From contig NZ_VMBG01000002.1 of assembly GCF_007559335.1 (NCBI RefSeq), positions 736,501 through 800,500 of the forward strand: a stretch of DNA of 64,000 nucleotides, in the 5' to 3' direction. The DNA is from Rariglobus hedericola (GTDB taxonomy: Bacteria > Verrucomicrobiota > Verrucomicrobiia > Opitutales > Opitutaceae). The notes under the pieces are model-generated. The model saw only the letters and a list, made by a program, of their open reading frames with translations, made no database searches and was not told the DNA's origin. Positions 1 to 8,361 of this stretch are shown in pieces; the first letter of the stretch is position 1, and the number at the start of each line of letters is the position of its first letter. The translations under genes were made by a program, and so were the position numbers.

Positions 1-896
1 TTCACGTTGAAGTCGTTGGCGATCTTCGAGGAACCGAGCACGGAGTCGAAGCCGGTGGTCTTGGCGCTGAGAACCTTGGAGCCCTCGGCGAGCGTGTGGA
101 ACTTGGTGCCGGGCATGAAGGCCGCGTATTCTTTCGGATCAACACCGGCGCGGGCGGCCATGATCTTGATGCCGTCTTCCTTGGTTTTCGGATCGGCGAG
201 GTAGGCGACGACTTTGTCCCAGACCTTGGCGACCTTGACCCACTCGGCGCGGTGTTGCGCGAGGCTTTGCGGGGTCACGGCGATGACGTCGTAAATGAGG
301 CCGGGTTCATCGGCACTCGTGTAGATGGCGGTCGCGCCAGGGACGGCTTTGAGGGCTTCGCCGGAGTTGGGCTGCCAGGCACCGATGGCGTCCACCTGAC
401 CGGAGGCGAGGACCTGCGGAGTCTGATTGGTGGGCGTGGGAACGAGTTCGACATCAGACTCGGTGAGGCCGACTTTCTTGAGGCCGTTGAGGAGGAGGAG
501 ATGTTCGACGAAACCGATCTCGATGCCGACCTTCTTGCCCTTGAAATCCTTGAGGGACTTGATGCCGGGTTTGGCGACGATCATGTCATTACCGTTGGAA
601 TAATCGGTGACGATGACGGCGATGTTTTTACCGCCGCCGGCGCCGGTGACGAGGGCGTCGCCGTTGGTCATGGTAACGGCGTCCACCTTGCCGGCGGTGA
701 AGGCCTCCATGGACGGGCCGTATTCAAACCAGAGAAGTTCGACGTCGACGCCGGCTTCCTTGAACCAGCCCTTTTGTTCGGCGATGGCGAGGGCGGTCCA
801 GCCCGGCCAGTCGGAGTAGGCGATCTTGAGGGGAGCGGCGGAAAGGAGGGAAGCGGTGCTGACCGCGGCGGCGAGGAGGAGATGACGTAGGCGCAT
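1..896 (-). CDS. ABC transporter substrate-binding protein, NitT/TauT type (3' end off window)
   Basis: This minus-strand gene begins with ATG at 896 and runs off the left edge; about 298 residues are visible. The N-terminus MRLRHLLLAAAVSTASLLSA is a Sec signal peptide. The mature part starts LKIAYSDWPGWTALAIAEQK and continues with the bilobed periplasmic-binding fold typical of the NMT1/SsuA/TauA families: a GKVDAVTMTNGD segment, an 'SLKDFKGKKVGIE' segment and 'LASGQVDAIGAWQPNS'. Such proteins deliver nitrate, sulfonates, taurine or pyrimidine precursors to an ABC permease; the ligand cannot be told from sequence. The permease and ATPase genes are not visible and may lie beyond the left edge. 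Family assignment is firm, substrate unknown. Confidence 0.88.
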   Translation of the reverse strand, partial: MRLRHLLLAAAVSTASLLSAAPLKIAYSDWPGWTALAIAEQKGWFKEAGVDVELLWFEYGPSMEAFTAGKVDAVTMTNGDALVTGAGGGKNIAVIVTDYSNGNDMIVAKPGIKSLKDFKGKKVGIEIGFVEHLLLLNGLKKVGLTESDVELVPTPTNQTPQVLASGQVDAIGAWQPNSGEALKAVPGATAIYTSADEPGLIYDVIAVTPQSLAQHRAEWVKVAKVWDKVVAYLADPKTKEDGIKIMAARAGVDPKEYAAFMPGTKFHTLAEGSKVLSAKTTGFDSVLGSSKIANDFNV

Positions 897-997
897 GATG
901 TTTTCGTTAGTGTTACGTTTTTGGCAAAAAGTATTACCGACCGCATTTAAGCAGGTCCCATGCCCGCAGCGTCCGTTGTGCGGAATTGAGCAGTGGA

Positions 998-1026
998 CGC
1001 GGCCTCACGCGAGGTGAGGCCCTACG
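998..1026 (-). repeat. REP-like hairpin, copy 1
   Basis: An 8-bp perfect stem, GGCCTCAC (1001-1008) with GTGAGGCC (1014-1021), is followed by CTACG. It lies just after the stop of the oligopeptide-binding protein gene on the minus strand. A second copy with the same flanks is at 55090-55116. Confidence 0.7.
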
Positions 1027-1033
1027 AGATCTA

Positions 1034-2644
1034 TTACGGAACGAGGTAGACGCCTTTGAGCGGATGGAGATCCAGAACGTTCGGTTCCCAGCCGCGCACG
1101 CTGGGAGAAGCGAGGTAGTTGCGGCGTCCGTAAACGAGCGGGGCGATTGGCATATCGTTGATGAGGAGCTGCTCGGCTTGGTGATAGAGCGGATAGCGCA
1201 CGGCGTTGTCGCCGGCCTTGAGAGCCTCGGCGAGAAGGCGGTCGTAGGCCGCGCTCGACCAGCCGGTGTGGTTGTTGCCGCCACCGGTGCGGAAAACATC
1301 CAAGAAACTCGTGGGATCGAGGTAGTCGCCGACCCAGCCGGCGGGCGCGATGTCGAAACTGTGCGTGCGCAACGAATCGAAGAACACGCGGCCCTCTTGG
1401 AGCACGATGGCGATGTCGATGCCGAGATGAGTCTTCCACATCTGCTGCATGGCTTCGGGCATCTGGCTGCTGCCGCCTTTGGCGGTGAGGAGTTCGAGGC
1501 GCGGGAAACCTTTCCCATCGGGAAAGCCGGCGTCGGCGAGAAGTCTTTTGGCTTCGGCGATGTCTTCTTTGAAACCGGGCGTGGCTTCGTAGCCGGCGAT
1601 GCCGGGCGGGGTGAAGGTGTAGGCAGGGGTGCGACCGCCCAGCAGCACCTTTTCGCAGAGAGCGGCGCGGTCGATCACGAGGGCGAGGGCGCGGCGGACG
1701 CGGACGTCGTTGAGCGGGGCCTTGGTAGTATTGTAAGTGAGGAAGTAGCTGGCAAACGTCGCCTCCTGGCGGAGGAGCTGCGGCTGGTCGCGTTTGTAGG
1801 TGGCGATTTTGTCGGGCGGGATGGTGGCGGTGACGTGAAGTTGTCCGGCGCGGAACGACGCTTCCTCCGTGGCGCGATCCTCGATGGGATAAAAGTTAAC
1901 CGCTTTGAGGCGCACGGCGTCGCGGTCCCAATAGGTTTCGCTCTTCACGAGACGCAGGACCTGGTTGGGCTCCCAGGCGTCGAGGGTGAAAGGTCCGTTG
2001 CCCACGAAGTTTCCGGGGCGCGTCCAACGAGTGCCGCGTTCATCCATGCGGCCGAATTTCTCGATGGTGGCTTTGTGAACGGGATGCCACGACTGGTGCA
2101 TGACGAGCGAGGGCAGGTAGGCGACGGGCGTGTGCAACGTGAGAGCAAGCGTGTGGTCGTCGATCACGCGGACGCCAACTTGCGAGAAATCGGTGAGTTT
2201 GCCGGTGTTGTAGGCTTCGGCTCCGCGGAGGCTGTAGAGAATCGAGGCGTATTCGGAGGCGAGGTTGGGCGAGAGAATACGTTGGATCGAATAAGCGAAA
2301 TCGCGGGCGGTGACCGGATCACCGTTGGACCAGCGGGCGTTCGCGCGCAGGTGGAACGTCCAGGTGAGGTTATCCGCGGAGACCTCCCAGCTTTCGGCAA
2401 CGCCGGGGACGGGGTGCGCGTCCTTGGGGTCCATGGCGGTGAGGCCTTCCATCAGGCCGATCGAGACCTGTGCGTCGGTGATGCTGGTGATGAGCTGCGG
2501 ATCCAGATCGGACGGTTCGGAGAGATTGCCGAGGTGGAGCGTCTGCGTGCGATCTCCGGCGGTGACGCGGGTCTCGGCGCGTTTGCAGGCGGACGAGGTC
2601 AGGAGAAGGAGTGCGGCGGCAACAGGGAGAAAGCGTCGGGTCAT
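1034..2644 (-). CDS. Oligopeptide ABC transporter substrate-binding lipoprotein (SBP_bac_5 family)
   Basis: The protein has 536 residues, the normal length for OppA/DppA-type binding proteins. The N-terminus MTRRFLPVAAALLLLTSSAC is a lipoprotein signal with the lipidated cysteine at residue 20, so it is probably anchored on the periplasmic side of a membrane. The family body is clear: 'LHLGNLSEPSDLDPQLITSI' near the start, then 'AESWEVSADNLTWTFHLR', a region with 'FAYSIQRILSP', and a late 'AGWVGDYLDPTSFLDVF'. It would bind peptides for import by an Opp/Dpp permease; no permease genes are adjacent. It is transcribed on the minus strand behind the coiled-coil gene at 2742-3554, with a 97-base gap. 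A REP-like hairpin follows its stop codon. Confidence 0.9.
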   Translation of the reverse strand: MTRRFLPVAAALLLLTSSACKRAETRVTAGDRTQTLHLGNLSEPSDLDPQLITSITDAQVSIGLMEGLTAMDPKDAHPVPGVAESWEVSADNLTWTFHLRANARWSNGDPVTARDFAYSIQRILSPNLASEYASILYSLRGAEAYNTGKLTDFSQVGVRVIDDHTLALTLHTPVAYLPSLVMHQSWHPVHKATIEKFGRMDERGTRWTRPGNFVGNGPFTLDAWEPNQVLRLVKSETYWDRDAVRLKAVNFYPIEDRATEEASFRAGQLHVTATIPPDKIATYKRDQPQLLRQEATFASYFLTYNTTKAPLNDVRVRRALALVIDRAALCEKVLLGGRTPAYTFTPPGIAGYEATPGFKEDIAEAKRLLADAGFPDGKGFPRLELLTAKGGSSQMPEAMQQMWKTHLGIDIAIVLQEGRVFFDSLRTHSFDIAPAGWVGDYLDPTSFLDVFRTGGGNNHTGWSSAAYDRLLAEALKAGDNAVRYPLYHQAEQLLINDMPIAPLVYGRRNYLASPSVRGWEPNVLDLHPLKGVYLVP

Positions 2645-2741
2645 GCGTGAGATGGACTGGTGAAAGGCGGGAAAAGTTCAGAAAAAAGCCACGCGGTCGA
2701 GGCGTGGCTAGTAGAGTGAAGACGGCGAAGAAGCGGGAGGT

Positions 2742-3554
2742 TTATTTCTTGGGCGACGCAGCGAGCTGGGCATCGAGGCGCTTCTGGATGTCGGCCATCT
2801 TGGCGACGAGTTCCTCTTCCTTCTTTTTACGCTCGTTGCTGGTGATGATGCTGAACTGCGAGGCGTCTTTCACGACGTTGGCCGGCAGCGTGAGCAATCG
2901 CGTGAGGATGCCCTGATCTTTCAAGGAACTCAGGTAAAGCGCGGTGATCTCGTGGGAGAGCGTAAGGGATTCGCGGGCGACGGCCTGGGTCTCGGCGAGG
3001 TTGTTGTTGAGGACCTGATTTTTCGCGAGTTCGGCGGTGAGCACGATGCCGACCTGGTCGGAAATTTTCTGGCTGTAACCGGCGAGCGAATCGCGGGTGA
3101 GGTGCTGATCCTTGGCGATGTCGGCGAGGATGGGTTGGATGCGTTCGGAGAGGCGATTGGAGACCTTGTCTACCTGCTCGTTCTGCACGCGTTCGGCTTC
3201 CTCTGGGGTCTTGGGCAGCGGGTTGAACGGCTGGATTTTTTGTGCGATGGCTTCGGCAAGCTGGTTGACCTTGGCCTCGTTGGCCTTGGCAAACTCCTCG
3301 TCATTCATGAACGCATCGGCGGAGCGCTTGGAGATCGCATCCTTGAGGAGCGTGTTGACGGCATCGATCTGGCGGCGCGTCTGTTCCGCGGAAGCCTGAA
3401 GCTCGGACGCGTGCTGCTGGCGAAGGGTGGACAGCTCTTCCTGCTGGGCGGCCTGCAGTGCGATGATGCGGGTGTTGGCGTAATAAACGGCGCCGCCGAT
3501 GATCAGCGCGAGGATGAGGATGAGCGGAAACTGTTCCTTAAGTTTGGACCACAT
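2742..3554 (-). CDS. Membrane-anchored coiled-coil protein, unknown function
   Basis: A 270-residue protein that I do not recognise. Residues 10-28 (PLILILALIIGGAVYYAN) form a single N-terminal membrane segment. The rest is highly charged, Gln/Glu/Ala-rich and predicted helical, with long coiled-coil stretches (for example residues 30-75), ending in a lysine-rich segment 'NERKKKEEELVAKMADIQKR'. The topology suggests a short cytoplasmic head and a long periplasmic coiled coil. No catalytic motif is visible. The codon usage and GC content resemble the neighbours. It could be a scaffold or cell-envelope spacer, but nothing in the context supports a specific role. Confidence 0.75.
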   Translation of the reverse strand: MWSKLKEQFPLILILALIIGGAVYYANTRIIALQAAQQEELSTLRQQHASELQASAEQTRRQIDAVNTLLKDAISKRSADAFMNDEEFAKANEAKVNQLAEAIAQKIQPFNPLPKTPEEAERVQNEQVDKVSNRLSERIQPILADIAKDQHLTRDSLAGYSQKISDQVGIVLTAELAKNQVLNNNLAETQAVARESLTLSHEITALYLSSLKDQGILTRLLTLPANVVKDASQFSIITSNERKKKEEELVAKMADIQKRLDAQLAASPKK

Positions 3555-3664
3555 GGAGAAGGGGATTTGTCACGACCGTAGGCCGGCGCGGTTTAAAAGC
3601 AATGTCACGGTGGGCGGCGGGTTTGCGGTTGTTTTTCGGCGGAGCGTGCGCACGTTTCGCGGCG

Positions 3665-3988
3665 ATGAGCCTTAACCGTGCCGAGCAGATGGTGTTCGAT
3701 TACCTTCAGGAGAAACCTGACGAGAAGCGTCACTGGCATGACAAGGTCAGCGGTATTTCCGCGCGTGCGCGTGATCCGCACACCGCGGCGATCGAGCTCG
3801 AAGGTGAATTGTGGCGCTACTTTGAAGAACGCTCGGCGGTAGCGTCGCCGTTTCGCGAGCGCGCTCAACGCGAAGGCCTGCGTCGCACGAGCCTGCGTAA
3901 TCTCGCGGAATATTTGTTGCGCGTGTGGGCTCCGGTGAAAGTGAAACCGCGCGCCGAGGGCGAGGAACCGTGGCGCCCCTACGCTTGA
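3665..3988 (+). CDS. Conserved hypothetical protein, 107 residues
   Basis: The frame is open from 3602, but the sensible start is ATG at 3665, giving MSLNRAEQMVFDYLQEKPDE; the upstream extension is Arg/Ala-rich and uncharacteristic. The protein is small, soluble and basic, with a helical N-terminal part ('RAEQMVFDYLQ', 'RHWHDKV') and a C-terminal 'LRNLAEYLLRVWAPVK'. No signal peptide, membrane segment or known catalytic motif is visible. It sits alone between a divergent membrane-protein gene and phoH. Function unknown. Confidence 0.65.
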   Translation: MSLNRAEQMVFDYLQEKPDEKRHWHDKVSGISARARDPHTAAIELEGELWRYFEERSAVASPFRERAQREGLRRTSLRNLAEYLLRVWAPVKVKPRAEGEEPWRPYA

Positions 3989-4064
3989 AATTCCGGCACG
4001 CCGTATGCGTTGAAGAAAACGTTACGGCCATGAAAAATATTGGAACTGGCTCAACTCTTGCATG

Positions 4065-4082
4065 GACAGAATACGTTCTGTC
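4065..4082. promoter_or_regulatory. Inverted repeat upstream of the PhoH-family gene
   Basis: GACAGAA (4065-4071) and TTCTGTC (4076-4082) are perfect inverted arms separated by TACG, ending 35 bases before the start codon at 4118. The site could be an operator or a 5' UTR hairpin. It does not match a LexA box that I know. Confidence 0.45.
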
Positions 4083-4117
4083 AGCAGACTTACTCACAAG
4101 TTATCCACCACCCTTAA

Positions 4118-5698
4118 ATGGAACACCTGAGCGAGGCTAAAGCCTCTAAAACGCAGCTCAAGGTCTCTGCAAAGGCGAAGACCTTCGTCCTGGACACCAA
4201 CGTCCTCCTCCACGACCCGCAGTCGATATTCAAATTCGAGGACAACAACCTGGCCATACCGGTCGAGGTTTTGGAAGAACTGGATGCCATCAAAACCGAG
4301 CAGTCCACCGAGCGCGGCCGCAATGCCCGCCGCGTGCACCGCATCCTCTCGGAGCTTCTGCCCGATTCGCGCTCCATGCACGAAGGCGTGAAGCTGGAAA
4401 CGGGCGGCACGCTTTCGGTCATCATCAATCCCTACATGGCGGACAACACCGCCATGCGTGATGCGCCGCTGATGCAAAAGCTGCGCGCGGTGCTCTCTGA
4501 CTTTTCGAAGAAGGACAACCGCATCATCGCCTCGGCGCTCTTTGTGCAGGAGCGCTATTCGCCGCCGACCATCCTTGTCACCAAGGACGTCAACGTCGCC
4601 CTCAAGGCGCGCGCCGTCGGTCTCGAAGCGCAGGACTATCTCAACGACAAGGTCCCCGAGACCGATGACGAGGACGCTTATCGCGAGATTCCGGTCACGA
4701 TCTACGAGATCCAGCGCTTCTGCTCCGAAGGCGAATTCAGCCTCGATGAAGACACCGCCAAGGGTCTCTACCTTAACGAATACGTGCTCCTTCGTTCCGA
4801 CGAGGGCAAGACGATGCCCGCCCGCTACTACGGCGAAGGCCTCGTGAAGCGTCTGCGTATTCCCGAAAGCATCAAAGCTCCCGGTGGCATTTCGATCCGC
4901 TCGCGCAATCTTGAACAGCAGTTCTTCATGGACGCGCTGCTCGATGATTCGATCGCGCTGATCACCTGCTTCGGCAAGGCTGGCACGGGCAAGACCCTGC
5001 TCTCGATCGGTTGCGCGCTCCACCAGACGCATGACGACCGCTCGCTCTACGACGGCGTGTCGATCTCCCGTCCGGTCATGGCACTCGGCAAGGACATCGG
5101 TTTCCTGCCCGGCACGATGGAGGAAAAGATGAAGCCCTGGCTTCAGCCTTACTTCGACGCGCTTGAGGTGCTCATGCCCTCGAAGCCCACGAAGGAGCCG
5201 CAATTCGCCGCGAAGAAAGTCTCCAAGAAACAGCAGAAGAAACAGCCTAGCGCCTTGGAAACATCGCGCCAGGAGTCCGTCTCCAGTCACGGCGGTCCAA
5301 ATGGTGGCGGCCACGGTGGTGGCAATCATGGCGGCGGTGGTCATGGTCCGGCCGCTCCGATGAAACCATACGAGCGTCTGATTAAGAGCGGTCTCGTCGA
5401 GGTGGAGGCGCTCTGCTTCATCCGCGGCCGATCGATTGCCCGCCGCTTCTTCATTCTGGATGAAGCGCAGCAGCTCACGCCGCACGAAGTGAAGACGGTC
5501 ATCACGCGTATCTCCGAAGGTTCGAAGATCGTGCTGATCGGCGATCCGGCCCAGATCGACAACCCGTATGTGGATGCGCGCAGCAACGGTCTCGTTTACT
5601 GCCACAACCGCATGAAGGGCCACGCGATCTCCGCACACGTAAAGCTCACCAAGGGCGAACGCTCGAAGCTCGCCGAACTCGCGGCCGACCTGCTCTGA
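4118..5698 (+). CDS. PhoH-family ATPase with N-terminal PIN domain
   Basis: A 526-residue protein of the PIN-PhoH (YlaK/PhoH2-like) architecture. Residues about 20-160 form a PIN ribonuclease domain ('FVLDTNVLLHDP', then conserved acidic residues around 'DNRIIASAL'). Residues about 260 onward form the PhoH P-loop ATPase, with Walker A GKAGTGKT at 286-293 and a Walker B-like 'FFILDEAQQ' near 445-451. Family members are thought to couple RNA unwinding or remodelling with RNA cleavage, in the cytoplasm. Unusual is a Gly/His-rich, low-complexity insertion at about residues 392-410, between the two Walker motifs, preceded by a Lys/Gln-rich stretch. No Shine-Dalgarno sequence precedes the ATG. A strong terminator follows. 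Confidence 0.93.
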   Translation: MEHLSEAKASKTQLKVSAKAKTFVLDTNVLLHDPQSIFKFEDNNLAIPVEVLEELDAIKTEQSTERGRNARRVHRILSELLPDSRSMHEGVKLETGGTLSVIINPYMADNTAMRDAPLMQKLRAVLSDFSKKDNRIIASALFVQERYSPPTILVTKDVNVALKARAVGLEAQDYLNDKVPETDDEDAYREIPVTIYEIQRFCSEGEFSLDEDTAKGLYLNEYVLLRSDEGKTMPARYYGEGLVKRLRIPESIKAPGGISIRSRNLEQQFFMDALLDDSIALITCFGKAGTGKTLLSIGCALHQTHDDRSLYDGVSISRPVMALGKDIGFLPGTMEEKMKPWLQPYFDALEVLMPSKPTKEPQFAAKKVSKKQQKKQPSALETSRQESVSSHGGPNGGGHGGGNHGGGGHGPAAPMKPYERLIKSGLVEVEALCFIRGRSIARRFFILDEAQQLTPHEVKTVITRISEGSKIVLIGDPAQIDNPYVDARSNGLVYCHNRMKGHAISAHVKLTKGERSKLAELAADLL

Positions 5699-5730
5699 GT
5701 CCGGTCAGTCTGTAACGGGTATCCGAATAC

Positions 5731-5768
5731 AAAACGCCCGCCTCTTTTTTGGAGGCGGGCGTTTTTTG
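5731..5768. terminator. Bidirectional terminator between phoH-type gene and cob(I)alamin adenosyltransferase gene
   Basis: The A-run plus CGCCCGCCTC arm (5731-5744) pairs with GAGGCGGGCG plus T-run (5752-5765), giving a 14-bp stem with U-tracts on both strands. It separates two convergent genes. Confidence 0.9.
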
Positions 5769-5776
5769 TTAAATCC

Positions 5777-6304
5777 TCACATCTCGGCCTGCCGTGCGAA
5801 GAGCCAGAGGAGGTCGGACACGCGGTTGATGTAATGACCGAGCAGCGGACGCACGGTGCGGCCCTGAGCGGGCAGGCCGACGAGACGGCGTTCGGCACGA
5901 CGCGCGGTGGTGCGCGCCAAGTCGAGCGCGGCGGCGTGGAGGTTCGCGCCAGGCGTGGCCCAGCCGTCGAATCTCACGTTTTGCGCTTCGACCGCGGCCA
6001 CGGCTTCGTCGATACGCACGAGATCGGCATCGGTGAGCTTGGGAAACTCGGATTCGGCGTAACGGGCGGCGTCCGTCTCCGCGCAGGCGATTTCGCCCAT
6101 GAGATTGACCAGATCTTTCTGGATGCGCTCGAGCTCGGTGCGACGCGCCGCGTCGGCGCAGGTGGCCTTGGCGAAGCCCACGGCGGCGTTGAGCTCGTCA
6201 AAAGCGCCGACGGCTTCGATTTGCGGATGATCCTTGGGCACGCGCTGGCCGTAGAGAAAGCCAGTGGTGCCGTCGTCGCCGGTGCGGGTCGCGATGGATG
6301 ACAT
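5777..6304 (-). CDS. pduO: ATP:cob(I)alamin adenosyltransferase, PduO type
   Basis: A 175-residue enzyme that transfers the adenosyl group of ATP to cob(I)alamin to make coenzyme B12. The ATP-binding N-terminus reads 'IATRTGDDGTTGFLYGQRV', followed by 'VGAFDELNAAVGFAK', and the C-terminal helix carries 'ARTTARRAERRLV', all PduO signatures. The start at 6304 (MSSIATRTGDD) is preferred to the upstream in-frame ATG at 6340, which adds an Arg-rich tail absent from the family. No cobalamin riboswitch is visible upstream. It is convergent with the phoH-type gene. Confidence 0.93.
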   Translation of the reverse strand: MSSIATRTGDDGTTGFLYGQRVPKDHPQIEAVGAFDELNAAVGFAKATCADAARRTELERIQKDLVNLMGEIACAETDAARYAESEFPKLTDADLVRIDEAVAAVEAQNVRFDGWATPGANLHAAALDLARTTARRAERRLVGLPAQGRTVRPLLGHYINRVSDLLWLFARQAEM

Positions 6305-6346
6305 GCGGCGAACTTCACGGCGCGGCGGGCTTTTCGCCAACGGAAA

Positions 6347-6376
6347 ATAAAAAGCCCCGGGAATTATTCCCGAGGC
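6347..6376 (-). terminator. Terminator of the surface-repeat protein gene
   Basis: On the minus strand a GCC-CGGGA/TCCCG-GGC hairpin (one mismatch) is followed by a T-rich tract (rc of 6347-6353). It lies 31 bases after the stop at 6407. Confidence 0.75.
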
Positions 6377-6406
6377 GTGAACCCTGACTTGGCGGAGCCG
6401 GTGAAA

Positions 6407-7006
6407 TCAGAAGCCGATATTGATGATCGGGAAAACCTTGGGCAGCGGGTCAAACTGGTCCCAGTCGCGGGTATTGACCTGATTCCACAGACCGATCTGC
6501 ACGCCTTTGAGGCTTTCGGCATAGTTGATGAAGCCAAACTGAATGCCGTAAACATGCTTGGAGACATTCACGAGGCCGATGCCCAGACCGGACATGTTCG
6601 CAGTGGCGAGGGCGTTGAAGTTGAGCAGACCGGTTTGCAGACCGGTGACCTTGGATTGGTTAAGGTTCACCCAGCCGCTTTGCCAGCCGCTCACTTCACC
6701 TTGTGCGTTGTTGACGACGCCCCACTGGACACCGGTGGTGGTGCCGCCGACGTAGTTATAAAGTGTGAAAATACCGCCCAAGCCGGTGAAGTCGCCGGTG
6801 GTGGAATGGGCGAAACCGATATCGAGGCCCTTTACGTTGCGATTTTCGCCGTAGATCTGAAGGCGGATACCGGAAACATCTTCAGTCGAATCCACGAGCT
6901 GCGGCTCGGGTGCCCAGAGTGAGGCTTGAAAAAAAGATTCGGCGCGGGCGGAAACAAACAGGCTTCCAATGGCGGACAGAAACAAGACGGCTTTTAGCGA
7001 TTTCAT
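6407..7006 (-). CDS. Secreted surface-repeat protein, LA_2272-like
   Basis: A 199-residue exported protein. The N-terminus MKSLKAVLFLSAIGSLFVSA is a signal peptide. The mature part is a series of short imperfect repeats with a hydrophobic alternating pattern, such as 'GVQWGVVNNAQGEVSGWQSG', 'VTGLQTGLLNF', 'GLGIGLVNVS' and 'GIQFGFINYAESLKGVQIGL'. These G-x-Q-x-G-x-x-N units are the hallmark of the LA_2272/LA_2273-type surface repeat family found in Leptospira and many other Gram-negatives; function is unknown, and a beta-rich outer-surface or periplasmic structure is likely. A conspicuous inverted repeat (7021-7048) lies in its 5' region. Confidence 0.75.
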   Translation of the reverse strand: MKSLKAVLFLSAIGSLFVSARAESFFQASLWAPEPQLVDSTEDVSGIRLQIYGENRNVKGLDIGFAHSTTGDFTGLGGIFTLYNYVGGTTTGVQWGVVNNAQGEVSGWQSGWVNLNQSKVTGLQTGLLNFNALATANMSGLGIGLVNVSKHVYGIQFGFINYAESLKGVQIGLWNQVNTRDWDQFDPLPKVFPIINIGF

Positions 7007-7020
7007 TGGGGGTAGGGGCT

Positions 7021-7048
7021 AACGTGATCGCAGGGGTAGGATCACGTT
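7021..7048. promoter_or_regulatory. Perfect inverted repeat upstream of the surface-repeat gene
   Basis: AACGTGATC (7021-7029) and GATCACGTT (7040-7048) are perfect 9-bp arms with a 10-base spacer, ending 15 bases before the start codon (7006, minus strand). This could be an operator or an mRNA leader hairpin. Confidence 0.55.
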
Positions 7049-7165
7049 ATGAGTCTGATTAATTGACGCAAAAAAGCACGCTCTTTAACGCCCGCTTTTG
7101 TAAGCAAGGAGTTAAAAAACGTGCCATTGCACGTGACTCTTTGACCGCGAAAAATACCCGGTGTT

Positions 7166-7195
7166 CGCGAAAAAAATCAGGCGATTTTTTTCGCG
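7166..7195 (-). terminator. Terminator overlapping the end of the oxidoreductase gene
   Basis: CGCGAAAAAAATC (7166-7178) and GATTTTTTTCGCG (7183-7195) form a perfect 13-bp stem with a 4-base loop. The stop codon of the upstream gene (7177-7179) lies at the loop, so the last codons (Lys-Lys-Ile-Ala) are part of the hairpin. Confidence 0.75.
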
Positions 7196-8250
7196 GCGGC
7201 CTGGGCCTTGAGGCAGAGCTCGGCGGCCTTGAAGGCGTGAGCTTGCGTCATGGCTTTTTCAGTGCGGTGGAGACAGTCCAGAATGAGTTCACCGAAGTAA
7301 CGGAAGCCGACCTGTCCCTCAACGTGGAGATGCTGTTCACCCTTTTCATCAACGAGGTAGACATGATTGCCAGTTTTCTCGCGGCCCACATCGACGTATT
7401 TACGCAGCTCGATGTAGCCCTTGGTGCCGAGGATCGTCATCCGTCCGTCGCCCCAAGTGCTGAGGCCGGCGGGAGTGAACCAATCGACGCGGATGTAATT
7501 GGACGTGCCGTTGTTGCCGACGAGGCTGGCCTCGCCGAAATCCTCGAACTCCGGCGTGTCGGGATTCGCGTAGTTGGCGACGGCGGCGTTGGTCACGGTG
7601 GCGTCGGTCGCGCCGGTGAAGGTGAGGAACTGTTCGAATTGGTGGCTGCCAATGTCGCACAGAATGCCGCCGTATTGCTCCTTTTTGAAGAACCAGTCGG
7701 GGCGGCCGGTGCCGAGGCGGTGCGGTCCGAGGCCGATTACTTGAATCACGCGGCCGATGGCGCCCTGTTGGACGAGATCGGTGGCATACATGGCGGATTC
7801 AACGTGCAGGCGCTCACTGAAATACACGGCGTATTTGCGACCAGTGCGGGCGACGACCGCCTTGGCCTCGGCGAGTTGATCGAGGGTGGTGAACGGCGTC
7901 TTGTCGGTGAAGTAGTCCTTGCCGGCTTCCATGACACGGCAACCGAGGGCGCCACGCAGATTGGGAATGGCGGCGGCGGCCACGAGCTGCACGGCGGGAT
8001 CGGCGAGAACTTCGTCCAGCGAGCGGGCGACCTTCGCGCTGGGAAACCGGGAAGCAAGAGCTTCGGCCTTGGCGGTGTCGGCATCGTAAACCCACTTGAG
8101 TTGCGCTCCGGCTTCGACGAGGCCGTTGCACTGGCCGTTGATGTGGCCGTGATCGAGATGGACGGCGGCGAAAATGAATTCGCCGGGTTTGACGACCGGG
8201 CGGGGTTTGCCCTGAGGGGCGTAGTTCATTCCGTCAGATTTTTGGCTCAT
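7177..8250 (-). CDS. Gfo/Idh/MocA family oxidoreductase
   Basis: A 357-residue NAD(P)-dependent oxidoreductase-like protein. The N-terminal Rossmann part has 'FIFAAVHLDHGHINGQCNGL' followed by 'LKWVYDADTAKAEALASRFP', and the family motif 'GKDYFTDKTPFTT' (usual EKP replaced by DKT). The C-terminal part carries 'GGILCDIGSHQFEQFLTFTG', corresponding to the conserved G-G-x-x-x-D-x-G-x-H catalytic region. Verrucomicrobia carry many such genes for sugar and inositol metabolism; the substrate cannot be named. The classical glycine-rich GxGxxG dinucleotide loop is not obvious (AVHLDHGH), which is seen in a subgroup of the family. It is a single gene; its terminator overlaps its stop codon. Confidence 0.9.
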   Translation of the reverse strand: MSQKSDGMNYAPQGKPRPVVKPGEFIFAAVHLDHGHINGQCNGLVEAGAQLKWVYDADTAKAEALASRFPSAKVARSLDEVLADPAVQLVAAAAIPNLRGALGCRVMEAGKDYFTDKTPFTTLDQLAEAKAVVARTGRKYAVYFSERLHVESAMYATDLVQQGAIGRVIQVIGLGPHRLGTGRPDWFFKKEQYGGILCDIGSHQFEQFLTFTGATDATVTNAAVANYANPDTPEFEDFGEASLVGNNGTSNYIRVDWFTPAGLSTWGDGRMTILGTKGYIELRKYVDVGREKTGNHVYLVDEKGEQHLHVEGQVGFRYFGELILDCLHRTEKAMTQAHAFKAAELCLKAQAAAKKIA

Positions 8251-8330
8251 GGTAAGGGGAAAGGGTTACCCAGAATCCAAACTGAATCCCCCGCGTGAGG
8301 CGAGGGAAGGAATCCTGCAAACTGTCTCAG

Positions 8331-8349
8331 CGGTGGTATGAAACCACCG
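8331..8349 (-). terminator. Hairpin after the peptide deformylase gene
   Basis: CGGTGGT (8331-8337) pairs with ACCACCG (8343-8349), 13 bases after the def stop on the minus strand. There is no strong U-run, so terminator function is tentative. Confidence 0.45.
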
Positions 8350-8361
8350 GTCTGCCCGGAC

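Noticed and set aside
986-2650. A long plus-strand ORF opposite the oligopeptide-binding protein gene
   Set aside because: It is an antisense shadow caused by high GC in third positions; the composition (Gly/Val/Glu-rich) has no family features, whereas the minus-strand protein is clearly SBP_bac_5.
6305-6350. Cobalamin riboswitch before the adenosyltransferase gene
   Set aside because: The upstream space is too short and no B12-box sequence is visible.
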